From Anaerolineaceae bacterium (GTDB taxonomy: Bacteria > Planctomycetota > Phycisphaerae > FEN-1346 > JAACEH01): 6,243 nt of DNA. The first letter of the stretch is position 1; every line of letters starts with the position of its first letter. This document shows positions 1 to 6,205 of the stretch, piece by piece. Location: NCBI GenBank assembly GCA_011682595.1, contig JAACEH010000116.1:1-6243 (forward strand), in the 5' to 3' direction. A program made the translations under genes and the position numbers. The notes beneath the pieces were generated by a model. The model was not told the DNA's origin. It was given only the letters and a program-made list of their open reading frames with translations, and made no database searches.

Positions 1-2147
1 AGGCCGGCAAGTTCGCCCTGGAGAGGGCCGACTACAAGTGGCGGCTGGTCGAGCCCGTGGACGGCCCCGGCAATCGCATCCAGGCCGACCTGCTGGCCCG
101 GCTGCTGGCCGAGATGTCGTACCAGCGGACGCTGAAGCTCGATCCGGAGAAACTCAAGCAAGTGGGACTCGATCCGGCGGTGGCCACCGTGCGTTTCACG
201 GTCCGCATCAAGGACCAGAAGAAGAACAAGGATAAAGATAAGGACGACGAGGGCGACGGCGAACCGACCTACCGCACCGAGACCCACGACCTGGAGATCG
301 GCAAACAGACCGGCCTGGGCACGGACCGCTACACCTATGTTCGCGTGAAAGGCAAGGACCAGGCCTACCTTGTCGACGGCCAGTTGCACGAGGTGGTGAC
401 CGCCGAGCTGCACGAGTTCCGCGACAAGAATCTCTTCGACTTCGGCCCCGGGCGGATCGCCGGGGTCACGGTGGTCTCAAAGCATGGAGAGGTTGCGGCC
501 GAGCGAACCGGCTCCCGGTGGACGATTACCGCCCCGGTGCGGGCCCGCGGCGACGCGGAGGCCATCGACGGCCTGGTCGGCGCCGCCACGGGGCTCAAGG
601 TCGACAGTTTCGTGACCGACGCCCTCGAGGACCCGGCCCGCTACGGCCTTCAGGAGCCCCGGCTGACGATCAGTCTCCAAGAGAAAGTGGCCAAGCCTGC
701 TGCAAGAAAAGAATCGGCGGAAAAGGACGATCAGCAAAAGGGCGATCAGGAGGAGCCCCAGCCGGTCGTCCATACGCTGATCGTCGGGAGCAACGCCGAC
801 GTGTCGGGCACCAAGGTCTTCGCCCGGCTCAAAGGTTCGCCGACGGTCGTTACGCTCAAGGACAGCAAGGTGCGGGAACTGGAGAAGGACCTGTTCGCCC
901 TGCGCGAGAAGCGGGCCATTCCGCTGGAAGGTTACAAGGTCGAGCACCTGGCCATTGACCTTGACGGCAGCGCGGTGGTGTTGGACAAATCCGGGGGCAG
1001 GTGGCAGATCCAGGTGCCCGAGAAGGCCGCCGCCGAGGACGGCCAGGTCAGCGACCTGATCGAGCGGATGGGCGAACTGAAGATCAACAAGTTCGTTGAC
1101 GGGGCCGACCCCAAAGACGCCAAGCTGGGATTCGACAAGCCATACGGCACAATCACTTTCCGGCATCGGGGCGACGTCAAGGACACCAGCGTCCTGGTCG
1201 GCAGAAATGCCAAGGCCGACCAGATGTGGGTCCTCGACGTCGGGACCAGGGTGGCGGGCCGGGTTGACCCGGCCGACGTCACGCCCCTGAAGCGGACCTG
1301 GCTCGACCTGCTGAAGCGGGAAATCTGGAAAGCCGGTGACGATCAGCGGACGTCTAAACTCACCTGGACCCGCGACGGCGAAACGGTGACCATCGTCAAC
1401 ACCGGCAGCAGGGAGAAGGGCGTGTGGAAGATGACCTCTCCGCTGGCCCAGGATCTGGACGGCGAGAAGGCGAGCAAGCTGGCCGAGAAGTTCGACCGCC
1501 TGGAGGCCCAGAAGTTCCTCGGCCGGGCGGAGAAGGCGGCCGACTTCGGCCTCGACAAACCGCAACTTCGGCTGGAGGTCACCATCAGTTCGGCCGCCGA
1601 GCCGGAGAAGTCGGTCACTCACACATTGCTGGTCACGGAAGCCGGCGGCAGGTGCCGGGCCATGACCGAGGGTGGCCGTCTGGTCTTTGAGATCAGCAAG
1701 GAGTTGATCGAGGAACTCGACAAGCCGTTGACCTCGAAGGCCTGGTCGGAGTTTGACAAGGAGCGGGTTATCCGGTTGGAGGTCCGCGGCCCGAACTTCG
1801 AGCTGAACTTCAATCGCAACGGCGACCAGTGGAGCGTCGACAACGTCGAGGGCTTCTCGGCCAACTCGATGCGAGTTCGCTGGGTGCTGGGCGACCTGGC
1901 CAAGCTGGAGGCCAAGCGGGTTGTCCGCTACTCGACCAAGGACCTGGCGCAGTACGGTCTGGACAAGCCGGCCTGGCGGTTCCGCGTGAAGGGGCTGACG
2001 GTGGACAAGGTGCTGCTCGTTTCGGCCACGGGCCCGGGCAGCGACCGCTACGCGACGATCGAGGGCTCCGGGCTCGTGGTAACCCTCAGCGACAAGAATG
2101 TCAACCAGGTGATCAAGGGAAAGAGCTATTACCGGGCGGGCAAGTAA
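1..2147 (+). CDS. DUF4340 domain-containing repeat protein, 5'-truncated by the window
   Basis: The frame is open from base 3 with no stop before TAA at 2145-2147, so the gene enters from upstream; the GTG at 57 lies inside a module and is not a credible start. About 715 residues are visible. They form five modules, each with a W-x-(I/L/M/V)-x-x-P-like motif (Trp codons at 39, 519, 1002, 1425, 1830) and then, 40-41 residues later, a (Y/F/L/V)G(L/F)-D/Q-x-P-like motif (codons at 162, 642, 1125, 1545, 1953) followed by a beta-strand pattern. This is the DUF4340 signature; no catalytic motif is visible. In many bacteria DUF4340 genes lie beside Gld-type ABC-2 transporter genes (GldF/GldG-like) and encode membrane-anchored extracytoplasmic proteins. 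That role, and an N-terminal anchor, are inferred because the upstream part is missing. Highly charged Lys/Asp/Glu inserts occur after the GL-D/Q-x-P strand in modules 1 and 2. Two tandem stops and a terminator follow, so it is the last gene of its transcript. Confidence 0.85.
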   Translation, partial: AGKFALERADYKWRLVEPVDGPGNRIQADLLARLLAEMSYQRTLKLDPEKLKQVGLDPAVATVRFTVRIKDQKKNKDKDKDDEGDGEPTYRTETHDLEIGKQTGLGTDRYTYVRVKGKDQAYLVDGQLHEVVTAELHEFRDKNLFDFGPGRIAGVTVVSKHGEVAAERTGSRWTITAPVRARGDAEAIDGLVGAATGLKVDSFVTDALEDPARYGLQEPRLTISLQEKVAKPAARKESAEKDDQQKGDQEEPQPVVHTLIVGSNADVSGTKVFARLKGSPTVVTLKDSKVRELEKDLFALREKRAIPLEGYKVEHLAIDLDGSAVVLDKSGGRWQIQVPEKAAAEDGQVSDLIERMGELKINKFVDGADPKDAKLGFDKPYGTITFRHRGDVKDTSVLVGRNAKADQMWVLDVGTRVAGRVDPADVTPLKRTWLDLLKREIWKAGDDQRTSKLTWTRDGETVTIVNTGSREKGVWKMTSPLAQDLDGEKASKLAEKFDRLEAQKFLGRAEKAADFGLDKPQLRLEVTISSAAEPEKSVTHTLLVTEAGGRCRAMTEGGRLVFEISKELIEELDKPLTSKAWSEFDKERVIRLEVRGPNFELNFNRNGDQWSVDNVEGFSANSMRVRWVLGDLAKLEAKRVVRYSTKDLAQYGLDKPAWRFRVKGLTVDKVLLVSATGPGSDRYATIEGSGLVVTLSDKNVNQVIKGKSYYRAGK

Positions 2148-2174
2148 TAGCGTGCAACGGCTATTGTCCCACAG

Positions 2175-2203
2175 CGCAGGGCCCATGGGGGCTCTGCGTT
2201 TTT
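2175..2203 (+). terminator. Rho-independent terminator of the DUF4340 gene
   Basis: Bases 2175-2184 (CGCAGGGCCC) pair with 2189-2198 (GGGCTCTGCG) in a 10-bp stem with one G-T wobble and a four-base loop (ATGG). Five T residues follow (2199-2203), then GTT. It lies 27 bases after the stop codon. The missing A-run on the left side argues for termination of plus-strand transcripts only. It separates the DUF4340 transcript from the downstream operon. Confidence 0.85.
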
Positions 2204-2283
2204 GTTGGGGCCGTGCCCCTTACAACTGCCTCGAAGTCCATGGGTAAAGCGAGCCGGAGGCCAAGGTCTGTCATAATGCCGGA

Positions 2284-2403
2284 ATCCGCGGTCACATCGG
2301 CCGGCTTGACATGGCCGAGAGCGATTTGACACCGCCTTGTGTGGCGGTTATCATAGATAGCCTTGAATCGTGCGATGCAGGCCTGGAAATCGGTTGGCTC
2401 CGG
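2284..2403 (-). pseudogene. Probable relic of the C-terminal end of an integrase-core (rve) transposase
   Basis: Read on the minus strand, this stretch encodes about 39 residues resembling the last helix and tail of DDE integrase-core transposases of the IS3/IS481 type: a helix (FQACIARFKAIYDN), a basic Arg/His stretch, then ALGHVKPADV, which matches the family pattern L-G-x-x-(T)-P-A-(D/E)-x. The usual spacing between the Tyr-Asn pair and the Leu-Gly is about three residues shorter than here, so the copy looks altered. Neither the DDE catalytic core nor the rest of the transposase is present on either side, and no terminal inverted repeats are visible. The surrounding open frame (2161-2448) runs into the terminator without further similarity. 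The call rests on recognising a short motif; chance resemblance is possible. Confidence 0.45.
2326..2354 (+). promoter_or_regulatory. Putative sigma70-type promoter for the dehydratase-HD operon
   Basis: A perfect -35 hexamer TTGACA (2326-2331) is followed after exactly 17 bases by TATCAT (2349-2354), five of six matches to the -10 consensus. Transcription would start near 2360, leaving a leader of roughly 170 bases before the ATG at 2534. The spacer carries a perfect inverted repeat, ACCGCC (2331-2336) and GGCGGT (2343-2348) with six bases between, which could be an operator or merely reflect the relic's coding sequence. It sits downstream of the terminator and upstream of a two-gene unit, where a promoter is expected. 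Confidence 0.55.
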
Positions 2404-2493
2404 GTCGCCACTGCCGGATGCAAGCTGGGAAGCCCAATAGTAACTCAATCAAATCCCACTGTTTGCCGATAATAACGTGAAGGCCCGTTTCGT

Positions 2494-2511
2494 TTTCGGG
2501 TATTTCGGGTA
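2494..2511 (+). repeat. Perfect tandem 9-bp repeat in the 5' leader
   Basis: TTTCGGGTA occurs twice without a gap (2494-2502 and 2503-2511), 22 bases before the chosen ATG. If translation started at the GTG at 2477, the repeat would encode two FGY-type triplets (GYFGY). I prefer to read it as untranslated leader. No function is evident. Confidence 0.6.
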
Positions 2512-2512
2512 T

Positions 2513-2526
2513 AAGGAACTTCGGAA
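2513..2526 (+). promoter_or_regulatory. Ribosome-binding region that decides the dehydratase start
   Basis: Two purine-rich Shine-Dalgarno-like sites precede the ATG at 2534: AAGGAA (2513-2518), 15 bases away, and GGAA (2523-2526), 7 bases away. The alternative GTG at 2477 has only pyrimidine-rich and AT-rich sequence before it with no such site. This favours the ATG at 2534. Confidence 0.5.
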
Positions 2527-2533
2527 CGCTTTT

Positions 2534-4483
2534 ATGGTCGAACCCCAAGCCAAAGTCGATACCAGCAGGCCCATGCCTATCTGGCTGCGCAACACCCTGG
2601 TTGCGCTGGCCCACCTGGTGCTTTTTGCCCTGTCGTTCTGGGGGGCCTACTGTCTACGCCTGGACTTCAAGATCTGGCCCTTTGTCACCGTGACCGCCGA
2701 CACCTCGATCGAGTTCACCCGCTACTGGGGCAGCCTGAGGCAACTCATCCTTCTGGTGGTGGTCACCAAGCTGCTCGTCTTCTGGTACTTTCGGATGTAC
2801 AGCAGTTGGGGCCGCTATGTCGGCGTCCAGGACCTGATCGAGACCTTCAAGGCCAGCCACGTGTCCACGGCCATCATCGTCCTGACGGTGCTGGTCTACA
2901 GTTGGTACATGAAGACCCAGGCCGGCGAGGCCCAGAACATTCCCGGGGCGGTCTTCATAACCGACTGGGCGGGCACCATCGCCCTGGTCGGCGGCGTGCG
3001 ATTCGGCATCCGCATTTACCGGGAAGGCATGCGTCCGATTGCCGCCGGCGGGCTCACGAATGTGCTGATCGTCGGGGCCGGTGACGCCGGCGAGGCGGTG
3101 CTGCGCGAGATGCAGCGGCTGCCGGTGGAGCGATACCGCGTGGTCGGTTTTGTGGACGACAATCCGAATGCCCGGGGAGCCCGGATTCACGGCGTGCTGG
3201 TGCTCGGCGACACCAGCCAGATCGGCAAGTTCTGCGAGCGGCACGAAGTCGAGGAACTGGTCATCGCCTTGCCGAACCCGACACGCCAGTTGCTGCGGCG
3301 GATCATCGAGTTCTGCAAAGGGTCGAAACTGATCTTCCGCATCGTTCCCGGGGTGGCCGACCTGATCGAAGGCCGGGCCGACCTGACGCACCTTCGGGAG
3401 GTTGACATCAACGACCTTCTGGGCCGCGAGGAGGTGCAGCTCGACATGGAAAGCATCGGTCACATGCTGACCGACCAGGTGGTGCTCATCAGCGGGGCAG
3501 GCGGGTCGATCGGCTCGGAGATGTGCCGCCAGGTGCTGCGCTTCCAGCCGCGGCTGGTTGTGCTGCTGGAGCAGGCCGAGAACGCGCTCTTTTTCATCGA
3601 GCGCGAGCTGCGGGCCAAGTTTCCGGATACCGACATGAGGCCCGTGGTCTGCGATGTATACGACGCCGACCGGCTCAAGGACGTCTTCGAACGATACAAG
3701 CCGGACGTCGTGTTCCATGCGGCGGCGCACAAGCACGTGCCGCTGATGGAACAGAACCCCTGCGAGGCCATCAAGAACAACATCTTCGGCACCAGGAACA
3801 TGGCCGACATGTGCTTGCAGTACAAAGTCGGGTCGATGGTCATGATCTCGACCGACAAGGCCGTCAACCCGACCAGCGTCATGGGCTGCACCAAGCGAAT
3901 CGCCGAAATGTATTGTCAGTGGCTGAACACCTCGGGCCGCAGCCAGGGCACGAGGTTCGTCACGGTTCGCTTCGGCAACGTGCTGGGCAGCAACGGCAGC
4001 GTGGTGCCGATCTTCCGCAGGCAGATCGCCCAGGGCGGACCGGTCACGGTGACTCACCCCGAGATGCGTCGCTACTTCATGACCATTCCCGAGGCCAGCC
4101 AGTTGGTCATCCAGGCCGGGGCCATGGGCAAGGGCGGCGAAATCTTCGTCCTCGACATGGGCGAGCCGGTCAAGATCGTCGACCTGGCCCGCGACATGAT
4201 CACTCTCTCGGGGTACCGTCCCGACGTGGACATCAAGATCGATTTCACCGGCATCCGCCCGGGGGAAAAACTGTTCGAGGAGCTGCGCATTTCCGGCGAA
4301 GGCATCCTTCCGACGCACCACGAGAAGATCAGCATCTGGGAGGTCCGCCCCAGCACCGACGAGCAGATCTCCACGGCCATGGAGGCCCTCGACCGGATGC
4401 GGAGCGTCAGCGACCGGGAGCGCATCACCCAGACTCTCCGGGAGATCGTGCCCGAGTTCCGCGGCGACAACAACGGTAACTGA
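2534..4483 (+). CDS. Membrane nucleotide-sugar 4,6-dehydratase (WbpM/PglF/CapD family)
   Basis: This 649-residue protein probably removes water from a UDP-N-acetylhexosamine to give the 4-keto-6-deoxy sugar, an early step in making modified sugars for capsule, O-antigen or glycoprotein. Four membrane segments are visible at about residues 19-41, 69-86, 110-126 and 138-162. A nucleotide-binding-like domain follows (GAGDAG, 181-186), then the short-chain dehydrogenase domain with its NAD(P) motif GAGGSIG (321-327). The active-site region has STDK (439-442) with Met450 and Lys454 (M-x-x-x-K). Met in place of the usual SDR Tyr is typical of the large membrane dehydratases WbpM and PglF, and the length fits them. 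A C-terminal RPGEKLFEEL block (575-584) is also characteristic. The ATG at 2534 was chosen over the GTG at 2477 (which would add 19 residues) because only the ATG has a ribosome-binding site. The exact sugar substrate cannot be read from sequence. It is followed one base later by the HD gene. Confidence 0.9.
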   Translation: MVEPQAKVDTSRPMPIWLRNTLVALAHLVLFALSFWGAYCLRLDFKIWPFVTVTADTSIEFTRYWGSLRQLILLVVVTKLLVFWYFRMYSSWGRYVGVQDLIETFKASHVSTAIIVLTVLVYSWYMKTQAGEAQNIPGAVFITDWAGTIALVGGVRFGIRIYREGMRPIAAGGLTNVLIVGAGDAGEAVLREMQRLPVERYRVVGFVDDNPNARGARIHGVLVLGDTSQIGKFCERHEVEELVIALPNPTRQLLRRIIEFCKGSKLIFRIVPGVADLIEGRADLTHLREVDINDLLGREEVQLDMESIGHMLTDQVVLISGAGGSIGSEMCRQVLRFQPRLVVLLEQAENALFFIERELRAKFPDTDMRPVVCDVYDADRLKDVFERYKPDVVFHAAAHKHVPLMEQNPCEAIKNNIFGTRNMADMCLQYKVGSMVMISTDKAVNPTSVMGCTKRIAEMYCQWLNTSGRSQGTRFVTVRFGNVLGSNGSVVPIFRRQIAQGGPVTVTHPEMRRYFMTIPEASQLVIQAGAMGKGGEIFVLDMGEPVKIVDLARDMITLSGYRPDVDIKIDFTGIRPGEKLFEELRISGEGILPTHHEKISIWEVRPSTDEQISTAMEALDRMRSVSDRERITQTLREIVPEFRGDNNGN

Positions 4484-4484
4484 G

Positions 4485-6167
4485 ATGAGACTCTATCGCG
4501 ATCCGGTCCACGGCGACATTCTGCTCTCTCCGCTGGCCAGCGACATTCTCAACACTCCCGAGTTCCAGCGGCTGAGCCGCGTCATGCAACTCGGCTTCGC
4601 CCACCTGGTTTTCCGCGGCGCAACACACACCCGTTTCGCCCACAGTGTCGGCACCTACTGGATCAGCCGCGAAATCCTGCAGCACATCCGGGCCAACCAC
4701 GTGCGGCTTCGCCTGCCGCTGCCCGAAGGGCAGTTCACCGACCGTCCCACCGGCTCAAGCTCGCTCAGCTTCGCTTGCCTCAGGGAAGTGGTCTCCATCG
4801 CCGCACTGCTGCACGACATCACGCACATTCCGTTCGGCCACACGCTGGAAGATGAACTGCAGGACATTTATCTGAAGCACGACGCCCTGGCCGGCCCGCG
4901 GTTGTGGTTCCTGCTGTTCGATCCGCGAGGCCGGCTGGCCCAACTCTTCGAGCGGCGGGAAGCCCACCTGCCGGGGCTCGACAACGCGACGCTCCGCTGG
5001 CTGGTCTACCTGATCCTGGCCTTCCGCGAGGACCTGGACGCCACGCCGCCGGCCGGCTTCGCCTCGCTGCTGGAGCAGGCCCGCGACGAGGTGGCCTCCC
5101 AGGAGCGATTAGCCCCGCAGGTCCGCACGGCCTACGCCGCCTTTCTCGGCCAGGCCCTGGAGAAGTTCAACGAGCTGAGCGGCCGCGGACTCTTTCAGCC
5201 CTTCATGGCCGACGTCGTCTCGGGGACCGTCTCGGCCGACCTGCTCGACTACCTGGCCCGCGACCTCTACTTCACGGGACTCCGCGGCGGCTACGACCAG
5301 CGCCTCATGCACTACTTCTTCATCGGCCGCCATGCCCTCACCCGGACCGACCGCCTGGCCCTGGACGTGCTCAGCCATCGCGGCTACGCCCGCATTGACA
5401 TCACCACCGAGATCATGAACCTTATGCGGCTGCGCTACTCGATGGCCGAGCGGGTCTATTACCACAAGACAAAGGTCGCCGCCTCGGCCATGCTGGCCCG
5501 CGGGCTGCTGGGGCACAACCTGCCCGCCGACAGCAACCCCTACGACGACGCCGAGTCGGTTCTGCGGCCCGAGTTCAGCGACGAGGAGATGGTGCGCCGT
5601 CTGGCCGAAACGACCGAGGGCCGGCCGGGCGGAGCGACGGCCACGCCGGTCACCCCGGGCGCCCTGTCGGCGGCCGAGGCCCGCCATCTGGGGCAGGCCA
5701 TCTATGACCGCCGTCTCCACGTGCCGGTGGCCGTGCTGACCGAGGCTACCGCCCGCCGGGTCGGCGGGGCCGAAAAGTTCGTCGAACTGCTTCGCGGCCG
5801 GCCCGGCGGCGGTCGGCGGCTGCAGGAAACCCAGGTCCGGCTATCTAGCCTGACCGGGCTGGGGGCCGACAGCGTCCTGGTCTATTGCCCGCCGATCAAG
5901 ATGCAGGCCAAGGCCATCACCGCCCCGGTCCGTTTCGAGCAGAACCGCATCATCCCCCTGGCTCACCACCCGGACTTCAGCGACGAGGCCGAGTTGCTGA
6001 ACCGCAAGTACCGCAGCCTCTGGAAGGCCTTCGTCTTCGTTACGCCCCAGGTCCTCGACATCCCCGGACTGGCCGCGACAATCACCGAGGAGTTCTGCCG
6101 CCGCCTGGAGATCCCGCCGACCGTGGTCCCCCAACTACTGGCCGTCCCCGGCCCCCTCGAAGAATAG
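4485..6167 (+). CDS. HD-domain phosphohydrolase, SAMHD1-like / COG1078 type
   Basis: This is a 560-residue cytoplasmic-looking protein with no signal peptide or membrane segment. The opening DPVHG and FQRLSRVMQLG blocks, then HTRFAHS, LLHDITHIPFGH and DLLDYLARD, are the ordered motifs of SAMHD1-like HD hydrolases. By pattern, the metal ligands are His53, His110, Asp111 and Asp252. His114 and His119 have the same spacing as the catalytic-site histidines of SAMHD1. Gln35, Arg50, Tyr256 and the YYHK motif (325-328) match nucleotide-pocket positions of that enzyme. Family members remove triphosphate from dNTPs, but many bacterial COG1078 proteins have no proven substrate, so dNTPase activity is inferred. 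It is longer than the roughly 430-residue Bacillus YwfO type, with extra Gly/Pro-rich linkers near 373-400 and 436-446. ATG at 4485 lies one base after the dehydratase stop (TGA at 4481-4483), with no strong Shine-Dalgarno site, so translational coupling is likely. Confidence 0.88.
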   Translation: MRLYRDPVHGDILLSPLASDILNTPEFQRLSRVMQLGFAHLVFRGATHTRFAHSVGTYWISREILQHIRANHVRLRLPLPEGQFTDRPTGSSSLSFACLREVVSIAALLHDITHIPFGHTLEDELQDIYLKHDALAGPRLWFLLFDPRGRLAQLFERREAHLPGLDNATLRWLVYLILAFREDLDATPPAGFASLLEQARDEVASQERLAPQVRTAYAAFLGQALEKFNELSGRGLFQPFMADVVSGTVSADLLDYLARDLYFTGLRGGYDQRLMHYFFIGRHALTRTDRLALDVLSHRGYARIDITTEIMNLMRLRYSMAERVYYHKTKVAASAMLARGLLGHNLPADSNPYDDAESVLRPEFSDEEMVRRLAETTEGRPGGATATPVTPGALSAAEARHLGQAIYDRRLHVPVAVLTEATARRVGGAEKFVELLRGRPGGGRRLQETQVRLSSLTGLGADSVLVYCPPIKMQAKAITAPVRFEQNRIIPLAHHPDFSDEAELLNRKYRSLWKAFVFVTPQVLDIPGLAATITEEFCRRLEIPPTVVPQLLAVPGPLEE

Positions 6168-6179
6168 GAATCTGGGTGG

Positions 6180-6202
6180 CATGGGCTGCTTGTCAGCCCA
6201 TG
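6180..6202. repeat. Perfect 9-bp hairpin after the HD gene
   Basis: CATGGGCTG (6180-6188) and CAGCCCATG (6194-6202) form a perfect stem around the loop CTTGT. It begins 13 bases after the stop at 6165-6167. No T-run follows, so it is not a standard intrinsic terminator. It could protect the mRNA 3' end, assist termination, or belong to an interspersed palindromic repeat. Confidence 0.65.
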
Positions 6203-6205
6203 ATC

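Larger units (their letters stand above)
2148..2533. other. Intergenic region between the DUF4340 gene and the dehydratase gene
   Basis: This 386-bp gap holds, in order, a second in-frame stop (TAG 2148-2150), a rho-independent terminator, a small GC hairpin (2207-2219), a probable minus-strand transposase relic, a sigma70-like promoter embedded in the relic, a tandem 9-bp repeat and the ribosome-binding region of the dehydratase gene. I see no intact gene in it. It is visibly less GC-rich than the flanking genes in its right half, which fits regulatory or acquired DNA. Confidence 0.7.

Noticed and set aside
477..2186. Long minus-strand open frame (569 codons) opposite the DUF4340 gene
   Set aside because: The plus-strand frame has clear repeated DUF4340 motifs, and the opposite frame shows no recognisable domain. 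Long antisense frames are common in GC-rich genes.
2207..2219. GGGGC-CGT-GCCCC hairpin after the terminator
   Set aside because: It has only a 5-bp stem and no T-tract. It is probably incidental in GC-rich sequence.
2306..2311. A second perfect TTGACA
   Set aside because: At 17 bases downstream the sequence is ACACCG, with no -10-like hexamer, so it is not supported as a promoter on its own.
2477..2533. GTG start at 2477 adding 19 residues to the dehydratase
   Set aside because: No Shine-Dalgarno site precedes it, and the added residues include the product of a tandem DNA repeat. The ATG at 2534 has GGAA seven bases upstream.
2351..2614. Minus-strand 87-codon frame spanning the dehydratase start
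   Set aside because: It has no recognisable motif and overlaps the coding start of a confident gene on the other strand.
2654..4321. Long minus-strand open frame (555 codons) opposite the dehydratase
   Set aside because: Its translation is rich in His, Asp and Arg with no family motif, while the plus strand is an unmistakable dehydratase.
3523..4479. 318-codon plus-strand frame inside the dehydratase gene
   Set aside because: It is a shifted-frame shadow with Arg/Gly/His-rich low-complexity translation.
5109..5720. Minus-strand frame of 203 codons inside the HD gene
   Set aside because: It is an antisense shadow without a recognisable domain; the HD motifs lie on the plus strand.
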